Part shown: one piece after another, positions 1 through 5,788 of the stretch
Numbering within the stretch: position 1 is the first letter of the stretch
Layout: every line of letters starts with the position of its first letter
From: Maricaulis sp.
GTDB lineage: Bacteria; Pseudomonadota; Alphaproteobacteria; Caulobacterales; Maricaulaceae
Assembly (NCBI GenBank): GCA_002694345.1
Contig: NZLV01000246.1
Span: 1 to 10,425 of the forward strand
DNA length: 10,425 nt
Direction: 5' to 3'
Notes under the pieces: generated by a model
Seen by the model: only the letters and a program-made list of their open reading frames with translations
What the model was told of the DNA's origin: nothing
The model's database searches: none
Made by a program: the position numbers and the translations under genes

Positions 1-631
1 CCCAAGCCTCACCCAGCTCGTCCGGCGTCACCGCGACCGGCGAGAAGGCGCTCGGCGGTTTGGACTGGAAGAAGCCGAAGCCCTTGGCCAGCTCGCCCGG
101 GATCAGACCGCGCAGGGAGACATCATTGACCAGCATGACGAGGCGGATCGATTGGCCCGCCTCCTCGGTGGAACAGCCCATCGGCGCGTCACCGGTGATG
201 ACGGCGATCTCGCCCTCCATGTCGCAGCCCCAGGCCGTGTCACCCAGCGGGATATCGGCGCGCGGCGCGAGGAAGGCATCGGAGCCGCCCTGATACATCA
301 GCGGATCGGTCCAGAAGGTGGCCGGCATTTCCGCATTGCGCGCCTTGCGAACCAGTTCGACGTGATTGACGTAGGCCGAACCATCTGCCCACTGGAAGGC
401 GCGCGGCAGCGGCGACAGGGCATCGCGCTCATGGAAGCGTTCGCGCGGAATGGTCTCGCGCTCGAGCTCCGAGGACAGGCTGCGAAGCTCCGGCTCGCAT
501 CGTTCCCAATCGTCCAGGGCAGCCTGCATGGTGGGAGCAATGCGCGTGGCATCGGCACACCAGGCCAGATCCTTGGAAACAACGACCAGACGGCCGTCGC
601 GATTGTCGGATTTGAGCGTTGCGAGTTTCAT
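1..631 (-). CDS. Fumarylacetoacetate hydrolase family protein (3' end beyond window)
   Basis: The visible 210 residues begin at ATG 629-631, preceded by a good ribosome site (AAGGAAG, about 5 nt upstream); the C-terminus is cut off by the window edge. Residues 1-80 look like the N-terminal domain found in longer members of the fumarylacetoacetase (FAH) family (PF18288-like), and the catalytic FAH fold starts near residue 85. The metal-binding pattern is visible: E139 and E141 in MEGEIAVI, and D170 in VMLVNDVS. The 29-residue spacing from E141 to D170 is that of the FAH superfamily. H90 in AYVNHVELV is a candidate catalytic histidine. Family members hydrolyse C-C bonds of acyl-pyruvates or fumarylacetoacetate, the last step of tyrosine/homogentisate breakdown, using Mg2+ or Ca2+ in the cytoplasm. 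The substrate cannot be fixed from this fragment, and no other tyrosine-pathway gene is visible. It lies 56 nt downstream of the sulfotransferase-like gene in the same orientation, so co-transcription is possible. Confidence 0.9.
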   Translation of the reverse strand, partial: MKLATLKSDNRDGRLVVVSKDLAWCADATRIAPTMQAALDDWERCEPELRSLSSELERETIPRERFHERDALSPLPRAFQWADGSAYVNHVELVRKARNAEMPATFWTDPLMYQGGSDAFLAPRADIPLGDTAWGCDMEGEIAVITGDAPMGCSTEEAGQSIRLVMLVNDVSLRGLIPGELAKGFGFFQSKPPSAFSPVAVTPDELGEAW

Positions 632-687
632 GTCTGTCTTCCTTTGGTCGGCGGACATTGATGACCGGACACTACCGGCCTCTGGGG

Positions 688-1686
688 TTAGATCAGCGCG
701 TTCGGCAGGACGCCATCCCGCGGAGATTGGGGAAACAGGCCGTAGCTCCACGCGATGATCGCGTCGAGTTCCGGTCCCAGTTGATCGGCAATGCGTTCGG
801 CTTCGGCCTTGCGGCGGTCCGGGCCGAAGGATTGCGAGGCATCCTTCGCGTCCCGCTTGAACAAGGGGCCGTGCGCGGTCGCCTTGATATGGTCGGCGCC
901 GAGATCCAGGCCGAAAAAACGGTCGACTTCTGTCAGGGCCGGCTCCGGGTCGGCGACGAAACGGTCCCCGTCCAGCGAGGCGAAATGATCCCGCGGGCCC
1001 TTGTTGAAGGCCTCCAGCATGGCGGCGACCTGCATCTGCCAGACCAGGGCTGCAATCTGCAGGTCGGACATCTGCATCAGCTGCCGCGGATCGGTGCGGG
1101 CGATGGGATGGCCATCCATGGCGAAGATCGTGAACAGGCGCCGGGCGAAGGAGCGGCCCGCCTCCCCCTTCTTGGCGATCGAGATCAGGAAGGCGCGCAA
1201 TTGCGAGGTCAGCAGGACATGGCGCGCGTCCGGATAGAGACGCGCCATGTCGCCGATCAGATTGTTGACGGTATTGGTCGGCTTGAGCGTGACAAAGTGC
1301 TCGCCTTCCACAGGCTGGCACAGCGCCGGCATGACGGCCGATATCCAGCTGTCGCTGACAGCAGCGCCCTGGCGCCGCTTGATGTTGGAGATTTCCATCA
1401 GGGCGGCCGGTTCACGCAGGCCCAGATTGGTGCCCGGCTTGTCGAGACAGCGCGCCAACAGGGTCGAGCAGCAAAAGGCGGTATGCCAGATGAAGACCGG
1501 CTGCGTGTCGGGCGCCTTTTTCGGCATGTCGGCCAGGCGTACCGGGCGCGTGGCGCAACCGGTCCGGTCCCAGCGTTCATCCAGGAAAGGCGTTTCGGCC
1601 AGGGCCGCCCGGTCCACCTCGCACAGGCGCACCACCTGGTTTTGCGCATCCAGCGCGTCGGCAAACCAGATCTTATGCGCTGTCAT
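688..1686 (-). CDS. Sulfotransferase-fold P-loop protein, function unknown
   Basis: A 332-residue protein. I chose ATG 1684-1686 because a GGAG ribosome site (1693-1696) sits 6 nt upstream; a more upstream in-frame start would overlap the carbonic anhydrase gene. Residues 64-97 carry a beta-strand/loop/helix resembling the 5'-phosphosulfate-binding loop of sulfotransferases: F71-C72-C73-S74-T75-L76-L77 replaces the usual SGTT-type loop, followed by the LREP segment at 90-93. Residues 151-170 (YPDARHVLLTSQLRAFLISI) match the position of the 3'-phosphate motif, with R164 and S169 as candidate ligands. A segment DGDRFVADPEPALTEVDRFF further on resembles the late acceptor-side region of the fold. 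There is no Walker A GK(S/T), no signal peptide and no membrane segment. If active it would transfer sulfate from PAPS, but the acceptor is unknown and the unusual Cys-Cys loop leaves activity open. It is 13 nt downstream of the carbonic anhydrase gene and almost certainly in its operon. Confidence 0.75.
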   Translation of the reverse strand: MTAHKIWFADALDAQNQVVRLCEVDRAALAETPFLDERWDRTGCATRPVRLADMPKKAPDTQPVFIWHTAFCCSTLLARCLDKPGTNLGLREPAALMEISNIKRRQGAAVSDSWISAVMPALCQPVEGEHFVTLKPTNTVNNLIGDMARLYPDARHVLLTSQLRAFLISIAKKGEAGRSFARRLFTIFAMDGHPIARTDPRQLMQMSDLQIAALVWQMQVAAMLEAFNKGPRDHFASLDGDRFVADPEPALTEVDRFFGLDLGADHIKATAHGPLFKRDAKDASQSFGPDRRKAEAERIADQLGPELDAIIAWSYGLFPQSPRDGVLPNALI

Positions 1687-1699
1687 CCCCGTCTCCGTC

Positions 1700-2329
1700 T
1701 CAGACAGCGACAAACTTGCCGTCGGAGCCCAGCCATTCCAGCACGCCGTCATGGATGGAGAAGCGGGCGCCGTGCAGTTCCAGACCGCGTTCTTCGATCG
1801 CTGCGCGAACGAAGCCGAACTGTTTCAGACGCTCCAGCGAGTGCTTGATGGACACCAGTTCCAGATGCGGGGCCAGGGTCTCGGTCTGCGAGGTGCCCCC
1901 CTCCGCCTCGGCTTCTTCGCGGGCCGGATCCATGGTCTTCAGCCAGGGGCCGAGATAATCGCTGGGCACGCCAGCCAGTCCGGTCGCGCAAGCTTTCACG
2001 CCGCCGCAATCGCCATGGCCCAAGACCAGAACGCCTTTGACCTGAAGCACTTTGACGGCGAATTCCAGGGCGGCAGAAACCCCGTGCAAACCCCCGCCCT
2101 GATCCTTCGGCGGGACCAGATTGGCGACATTGCGGACCACGAAGAGCTCGCCCGGGGCCGCGTCAAAAATGGCGGCCGGATCGACCCGGCTGTCGGAACA
2201 CGCAATCACCAGCGTATGCGGCGTCTGCCCTTCGGCGAGATCGGCATAGTGTTGTTGCTCGACACGAAAGCGCCCACCCTTGAAGCGCTTGTATCCATCA
2301 TGAAGGGTTTCGGGGGGAAGAGCAGGCAT
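1700..2329 (-). CDS. Beta-class carbonic anhydrase
   Basis: A complete 209-residue beta-carbonic anhydrase, the zinc enzyme that interconverts CO2 and bicarbonate in the cytoplasm. The zinc ligands are C44 (in ACSDSR), H105 and C108 (in GHGDCGG); the catalytic dyad D46/R48 is present. The segment FVVRNVANLVPP at 63-74 and the helix GVSAALEFAV at 83-92 are typical of the family. The length is normal and there is no signal peptide. ATG 2327-2329 is supported by an AGGAGA ribosome site about 6 nt upstream. It is the first gene of the leftward unit carbonic anhydrase -> sulfotransferase-like protein -> FAH-family enzyme, with a candidate promoter at 2387-2415. In bacteria such enzymes usually supply bicarbonate for carboxylation reactions at ambient CO2; no cyanate or photosynthesis genes are visible here to suggest a special role. 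I do not assign can or cynT, because the sequence alone does not decide between them. Confidence 0.96.
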   Translation of the reverse strand: MPALPPETLHDGYKRFKGGRFRVEQQHYADLAEGQTPHTLVIACSDSRVDPAAIFDAAPGELFVVRNVANLVPPKDQGGGLHGVSAALEFAVKVLQVKGVLVLGHGDCGGVKACATGLAGVPSDYLGPWLKTMDPAREEAEAEGGTSQTETLAPHLELVSIKHSLERLKQFGFVRAAIEERGLELHGARFSIHDGVLEWLGSDGKFVAV

Positions 2330-2386
2330 GCAAGTCTCCTGTCACGACCCTCAAGGCGGGCCGCGGCGAAAGGCCAGATGACTGCG

Positions 2387-2415
2387 GTTCTAGTTGCATT
2401 CGAAACCAACGGGAA
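2387..2415 (-). promoter_or_regulatory. Candidate promoter for the carbonic anhydrase operon
   Basis: On the minus strand, TTCCCG (2410-2415) and TAGAAC (2387-2392) are separated by exactly 17 nt. TAGAAC fits the Caulobacter-type -10 consensus TANAWC in full; the -35 matches TTGACG at four of six positions. Start would fall near 2380, giving a leader of about 50 nt before the ATG at 2329. The call rests on motif matching only. Confidence 0.35.
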
Positions 2416-2448
2416 GCCCGGCGGCGCAGACTGCTCCGGTTCGGTCAG

Positions 2449-2480
2449 AAAAAAGGCCGGGGCGCGAACGCCCCGGCCTT
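2449..2480 (-). terminator. Intrinsic terminator after the TPR gene
   Basis: A perfect 12-bp GC-rich stem (2453-2464 paired with 2469-2480) closes a four-base loop that reads TTCG on the minus strand. The minus-strand run of six T (2454-2449) immediately follows. This is a textbook rho-independent terminator for leftward transcription and lies 37 nt beyond the stop codon of the TPR gene (2518-2520). It separates that gene from the carbonic anhydrase operon. The plus strand has only two T after the stem, so it acts mainly leftward. Confidence 0.92.
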
Positions 2481-2517
2481 CAGGAAAGTGCGATCAGGCT
2501 TTAGCAGTCTGGGAGGA

Positions 2518-2985
2518 TCAGCCGGCCGCAACGCACTGAGTCAGAGACAGGTTCGCCGTGACTTCGTCTTCACCGGAAGACGAGGCTTCGGCCGCCTGGA
2601 AAGAGGCCATAGCCGCGTCATGCTGGCCGCTGAGCCAGAGGGCGGCACCGCGATTGTTCAGGGCACGCCAGGCGCCATCACGCATTTCAAGCGCCTGGTC
2701 GCAGGCCTCGATCGCCATCGTGTATTCGCCGGTCGCCGCATAGGCCGCGCACAGATTGGTCAGCGCAGCGACCTTGTGGCCCGGCGCGCCGTTCGAGGCG
2801 AGAATCTCTTCACCGAAGTGAATCACGTCAGCCCATTCGGCGCGGCTGACAGCATTGTACTGAGCCCGCACGACACCATTGGCCGTACGGTGCCCGGCGA
2901 ATTCCGGTGCGGTATCGCAGGACTGGGCATAACCCGCAGACGAAAACACGGCCGCCATGGCGACCGCAGCAGAGAGCGCGCGCAT
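2518..2985 (-). CDS. Small exported TPR-repeat protein
   Basis: A 155-residue protein starting at ATG 2983-2985 with a strong ribosome site (GGAGG, about 7 nt upstream). Residues 1-20 form a signal peptide (short charged start, hydrophobic alanine-rich core, AYA before Q21), so the mature protein is probably periplasmic. There is no lipobox. Two tetratricopeptide-like helical hairpins follow at about 73-104 (NLCAAYAATGEYTMAIEACD) and 106-138 (NNRGAALWLSGQHDAAMASF); the segment 43-65 may be a degenerate extra helix pair. After cleavage four cysteines remain (C23, C79, C95, C151), an even number that would allow two disulfides in the periplasm. TPRs bind partner proteins; the partner is unknown. 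The gene stands alone, with its own candidate promoter and a strong terminator, divergent from the LysR regulator that may control it. Export and TPR fold are well supported; the role is not recognised. Confidence 0.85.
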   Translation of the reverse strand: MRALSAAVAMAAVFSSAGYAQSCDTAPEFAGHRTANGVVRAQYNAVSRAEWADVIHFGEEILASNGAPGHKVAALTNLCAAYAATGEYTMAIEACDQALEMRDGAWRALNNRGAALWLSGQHDAAMASFQAAEASSSGEDEVTANLSLTQCVAAG

Positions 2986-3014
2986 CTCGAAACCTCCAAT
3001 GTGAACAGCGTTTA

Positions 3015-3043
3015 GTTTTAGAACTGAGTTCTGCGAATGAAAT
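3015..3043 (-). promoter_or_regulatory. Candidate promoter for the TPR gene
   Basis: On the minus strand TAAAAC (3015-3020) fits the TANAWC -10 consensus. A 17-nt spacing places the -35 at ATTTCA (3038-3043), which is a poor match, so the promoter may be weak or activator-dependent. Start would fall near 3008, giving a leader of about 23 nt that still contains the GGAGG ribosome site. The 13-bp palindrome at 3020-3032 touches the -10 box and fills much of the spacer. Confidence 0.4.
3020..3032. promoter_or_regulatory. 13-bp perfect palindrome, candidate operator
   Basis: AGAACT-G-AGTTCT is a perfect 6+1+6 inverted repeat in the 91-nt region between the divergent TPR and LysR genes. It lies over the spacer of the leftward candidate promoter and about 10 bp upstream of the -35 box of the rightward one, so a bound protein could affect both. 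The adjacent LysR-type regulator is the obvious candidate ligand by analogy with autoregulated divergent LysR loci. However, the site is A-N11-T rather than the classical T-N11-A, so another regulator is possible. Confidence 0.45.
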
Positions 3044-3071
3044 TGACGATTCAGGATGCGCTGAATACAAA
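3043..3071 (+). promoter_or_regulatory. Promoter of the LysR-type regulator
   Basis: TTGACG (3043-3048) and TACAAA (3066-3071) are spaced by 17 nt. The -35 is a full match to the Caulobacter-type TTGACG and the -10 matches TANAWC in all but the last base. The predicted start falls at 3077-3078, on or beside the A of the LysR ATG (3077-3079), which implies a leaderless transcript. Confidence 0.6.
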
Positions 3072-3076
3072 AACGT

Positions 3077-3985
3077 ATGGATGACTGGTCCGACTATCTT
3101 GTTTGCCTCGCCGTCGCCGAGGCTGGCAGCCTGACCGCCGCAGCTCAGCAGCTGGGCGTCAGCCAACCCACTGTGACCCGACGCCTGCAGGCGCTGGAAC
3201 AGCGTTTCGGTGAACCGGTGTTTGACCGGGACCAGGGGCAATCGCGCCTGACGGCTCTGGGACAGAAAGTCGTGGCCCATGCCAAGCGCATGCGCGAGGA
3301 GGCGTCCGCCATCGAGCGGGCCGTGATCGCCCAGGACCAATCCCTGTCCGGTCTGGTGGTGGTCTCGGCCTCAGAAGGACTGGGGGCCGACTGGCTGCCC
3401 CGCGCCCTCGCCTCCTTCCAGCGGGCCAATCCGCAGATCGGCATCGAGATCGCCATCAAGAATCACTCCGCCAATCTGGCGGACCGGGAAGCCGACATTG
3501 CCTTGCGATGGAATGGGCCGGGCACTCAGCAAAGCCTGATCGGCCGCCGTGGCGCCACCGTCGGCGCGGGCCTGTATGCCGCCAAATCCTATCTGGAAGA
3601 GTATGGCCGCCCGGAGAAGGTGGAAGACCTCGCCGACCATGCCTGTGTCGGCTGGACGGTCGGTGACTTCTTCGGCTGGCCCTCCTCCGTGTCCGGCTCG
3701 GCCGTTGTGCCCAAGAACATCTCGTTCAAGGCGAACAGTCCGGCCAGTCACCTGAAGGGGATCGAGGCCGGTTTCGGTGTGGGTGTGACCTCCCACCGGC
3801 TGGCGCGTCATTGCGACAATGTCGAGCGCATCCTGCCGGAATTCACCACATCGCTGGACCTGTGGGTGGTGGCCCACGAGACCGTACGCAAAAGCGGTCG
3901 CGTGCGTGCCGCCTTCGATCACATCATCGCGCAAATGCAGGCGGACAGCGCCTATTTCACGCGCGGCGAGAGCTCGATCCTCTAG
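3077..3985 (+). CDS. LysR-type transcriptional regulator
   Basis: A 302-residue regulator of usual length for the family. The N-terminal winged helix-turn-helix is clear: residues 17-41 (AAAQQLGVSQPTVTRRL followed by QALE), then the FGEPVFDRD wing at 44-52. A linker helix spans about 58-90, and the effector-binding domain, a periplasmic-binding-protein-like fold, runs from about 92 to 295. Family members act as tetramers that sense a small molecule and often control a divergent neighbour, here the small exported TPR protein. The effector cannot be read from the sequence. No ribosome site precedes ATG 3077, and the promoter placement suggests a leaderless mRNA; an internal start is unlikely because residues 1-15 are a normal LysR N-terminus. 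The stop codon overlaps the stop of the convergent oxygenase gene, with no terminator between them. Confidence 0.93.
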   Translation: MDDWSDYLVCLAVAEAGSLTAAAQQLGVSQPTVTRRLQALEQRFGEPVFDRDQGQSRLTALGQKVVAHAKRMREEASAIERAVIAQDQSLSGLVVVSASEGLGADWLPRALASFQRANPQIGIEIAIKNHSANLADREADIALRWNGPGTQQSLIGRRGATVGAGLYAAKSYLEEYGRPEKVEDLADHACVGWTVGDFFGWPSSVSGSAVVPKNISFKANSPASHLKGIEAGFGVGVTSHRLARHCDNVERILPEFTTSLDLWVVAHETVRKSGRVRAAFDHIIAQMQADSAYFTRGESSIL

Positions 3986-4638
3986 CCCGCGCCCGGCGGC
4001 GGCGCCGGCAGGGCCAGAATGTTCATGGCGATGGAAATGCGCTCGCGCGGTCCCTTGTGGGGCCGCACGGCATGCATCAGCCAGGACGGGAAAATGACCA
4101 GCTTGCCCGGCTCGGGACGCACCCGGAACTGAGATAATTGCTTCTCGCCATTCTCGTCCTGGAAGACGAGATCGGGCGCCACCATGCGGATCATGGGGAA
4201 ACGCGGATCCTGGGCGACAAACGCCCCCTCTTCCTGGTCCCCGCCATCATCGACATAGAAACTGGCCGACCAGAAGGAGCCGGGATGGGCATGCATCTGG
4301 TTGGATGCGCCGGCGGGCGAGACATTCGCCCACATCTCGATCCCCATTTCATAGCGCGACTGCCCTTGCGCGCCATTGATGTCGCTGGTGAAGCGGCCGC
4401 AGGCCTGCATGGTCTCGCGCGCCAGGGTCATGGCCGGTTCGCCGCCCCAGTGCAGCATTTCGATGTCGGAGTGCCAGCCATGGATATTGGACCGCCGAAC
4501 GCCTGGAGAGCGGGCCCGCTGCGCCATGATCACCTCGCGCAAGGCCGGCACTAGGGTCTCGGCCTGAGGCAGGCGGACCTCGATCAGTGGCGTGCAGAAG
4601 AGACGATTGACGGTGATTTGCGGTTCGGACGTGCTCAT
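3982..4638 (-). CDS. Putative 2-oxoglutarate/Fe(II)-dependent oxygenase (PF13759/TIGR02466 type)
   Basis: A 218-residue cytoplasmic protein with no signal peptide. The second half shows the family signature: HAHPGSFWSASFYV at 116-129, DPR at 144-146, and FPSWLMHAV followed by R200 and ISIAMN at 183-206. H116 and H189 are the expected iron ligands and R200 the expected 2-oxoglutarate anchor. The acidic ligand of the usual HxD triad is replaced by H118, a feature I recall as common in this family's HxHPG motif. Substrates of the family are largely unknown; many relatives are annotated only as putative oxygenases. ATG 4636-4638 is 2 nt after the isoaspartyl peptidase stop codon, and its GAGGA ribosome site lies within the end of that gene, so translation is probably coupled. 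The TAG stop (3982-3984) overlaps the convergent LysR stop. It is the last gene of the alpha-2-macroglobulin cluster. Confidence 0.82.
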   Translation of the reverse strand: MSTSEPQITVNRLFCTPLIEVRLPQAETLVPALREVIMAQRARSPGVRRSNIHGWHSDIEMLHWGGEPAMTLARETMQACGRFTSDINGAQGQSRYEMGIEMWANVSPAGASNQMHAHPGSFWSASFYVDDGGDQEEGAFVAQDPRFPMIRMVAPDLVFQDENGEKQLSQFRVRPEPGKLVIFPSWLMHAVRPHKGPRERISIAMNILALPAPPPGAG

Positions 4639-4640
4639 GC

Positions 4641-5699
4641 CTAGTCCTCATCCCCATAAATCGCGACCACCGGGGTGCCACCTTCCGACTGGCGGGCCCG
4701 GTACATGCCCGGCGTGTTGAAACTCCAGGCGATGTCCCCGTCAGCCGTCAGCGCCACGATACCGCCATCGCCTTGCATGGCCGTCAGCTCGTCCTGGATG
4801 ACCTGGTCAGCCGCGTCCTGCAGCGACAAGCCCTGCAGCTCCACCAGGGCACAAATGCGGGCCGCGACGGTCAGGCGGATGAAATACTCGCCAGTCCCGG
4901 TCGCCGACACGCCGCAACTGTCATTATTGGCATAGGTACCAGCCCCGATGATCGGGCTGTCACCGACCCGTCCCCAGCGCTTGGCGGTGGTGCCGCCCGT
5001 GGACGTTCCCGCCGCGATATTGCCATCGCGGTCCAGAGCCACGACACCGACCGTGCCGAAACGGTGTTCGCGGGCATCACGCTCCAGCGCACCATGATCG
5101 ACCGGCTCGGGATCCGGCGCCCCTTCCGGGCGCGGCGGGACCGGCAGGCCGAGGCTGATCAGGGCCCGCTCCATCGAAGCCCAGCGGCGTTCGGTGAAGA
5201 ACCAGGCAGGCTCGACGATCTCCAGACCCTGCTCCCGGGCGAAGGTTTCCGCGCCCTCGCCCTGCAGCATGACATGGCGCGAATTGTCCATCACGGCACG
5301 CGCCAGGGAAATCGGATGGCGAACCTGGGTGACACCGGCCACAGCGCCGGCATTCAGCGTCGCGCCATCCATGATGGAGGCATCCAGCTCATTGCGCCCG
5401 GCTGCGGTGAAGACCGCGCCACGGCCCGAATTGAACAGGGGATCGTCTTCCAGGCCGTGGATCACTGCCACAACCGCGTCGAGCGAGGATCCGCCCTGAT
5501 CCAGGACAGCCTCGCCGCGATCCAGCGCGGCCTGCATGGCTGCCCGGTACGCCGCGTCGGTTTCCGGGGTCATCGCGCCCCGCTCGATCACGCCCGCCCC
5601 GCCATGGATGACGAGCGCCCATTCTCCCGGCTCATCGGCCAGGGCAACAGAGGCAGAGAGAAAGGCGGCACAAGCCGCCGGAAGGATCTGGCGCAACAT
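4641..5699 (-). CDS. iaaA: Exported isoaspartyl peptidase / L-asparaginase (Ntn-hydrolase)
   Basis: A 352-residue precursor of the plant-type asparaginase family, which hydrolyses isoaspartyl dipeptides and, less efficiently, L-asparagine. I place the start at ATG 5697-5699 because a GGGGAG ribosome site precedes it and a signal peptide follows directly: residues 1-21 end in ALA before D22. The frame is open further upstream (to 5792) but has no such features. The precursor should cleave itself between G215 and T216 (HRFGTVGVV), making T216 the N-terminal nucleophile of the beta subunit. T234, R244 and D247 follow at the spacings of the active-site residues of the E. coli enzyme, and TGTGE is present later. 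The HGGAG motif is at 32-36. A proline-rich linker (186-200) precedes the cleavage site. Unlike the cytoplasmic E. coli IaaA, this one appears periplasmic. It follows pbpC by 89 nt and precedes the oxygenase gene by 2 nt. Confidence 0.93.
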   Translation of the reverse strand: MLRQILPAACAAFLSASVALADEPGEWALVIHGGAGVIERGAMTPETDAAYRAAMQAALDRGEAVLDQGGSSLDAVVAVIHGLEDDPLFNSGRGAVFTAAGRNELDASIMDGATLNAGAVAGVTQVRHPISLARAVMDNSRHVMLQGEGAETFAREQGLEIVEPAWFFTERRWASMERALISLGLPVPPRPEGAPDPEPVDHGALERDAREHRFGTVGVVALDRDGNIAAGTSTGGTTAKRWGRVGDSPIIGAGTYANNDSCGVSATGTGEYFIRLTVAARICALVELQGLSLQDAADQVIQDELTAMQGDGGIVALTADGDIAWSFNTPGMYRARQSEGGTPVVAIYGDED

Positions 5700-5707
5700 G
5701 ATGACAA

Positions 5708-5713
5708 CTCCCC
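5708..5713 (-). promoter_or_regulatory. Ribosome site deciding the iaaA start
   Basis: GGGGAG on the minus strand lies 8 nt upstream of ATG 5697-5699. It favours this start, which gives a clean signal peptide, over the longer open frame that would run into the end of pbpC. Otherwise the 89-nt gap 5700-5788 shows no convincing terminator or promoter. Confidence 0.6.
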
Positions 5714-5788
5714 GAAGTCCTGGAGCGAAGACTTCCCTGTCCGGCTCCCGTGCGCAAGCCCGCGACGCTGTCCCCGGTCCGGCCCGGC

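Noticed and set aside
632..687. Possible promoter or terminator between the sulfotransferase-like gene and the FAH-family gene
   Set aside because: Only a 4-bp CCGG repeat and no -35/-10 pair with good spacing could be found; the gap shows nothing beyond the FAH ribosome site.
619..1848. Long plus-strand open frames across 152-2539, including 409- and 430-codon ones
   Set aside because: They lie antisense to the FAH, sulfotransferase-like and carbonic anhydrase genes, which have family motifs and ribosome sites. The antisense products are arginine-rich and unrecognisable, as expected from high-GC shadow frames.
5714..5735. Inverted repeat GAAGTC...GACTTC with a 10-nt loop upstream of iaaA
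   Set aside because: A 6-bp stem with a 10-nt loop is likely enough by chance in an 89-nt gap. There is no T-run for a terminator and no second copy to suggest an operator.
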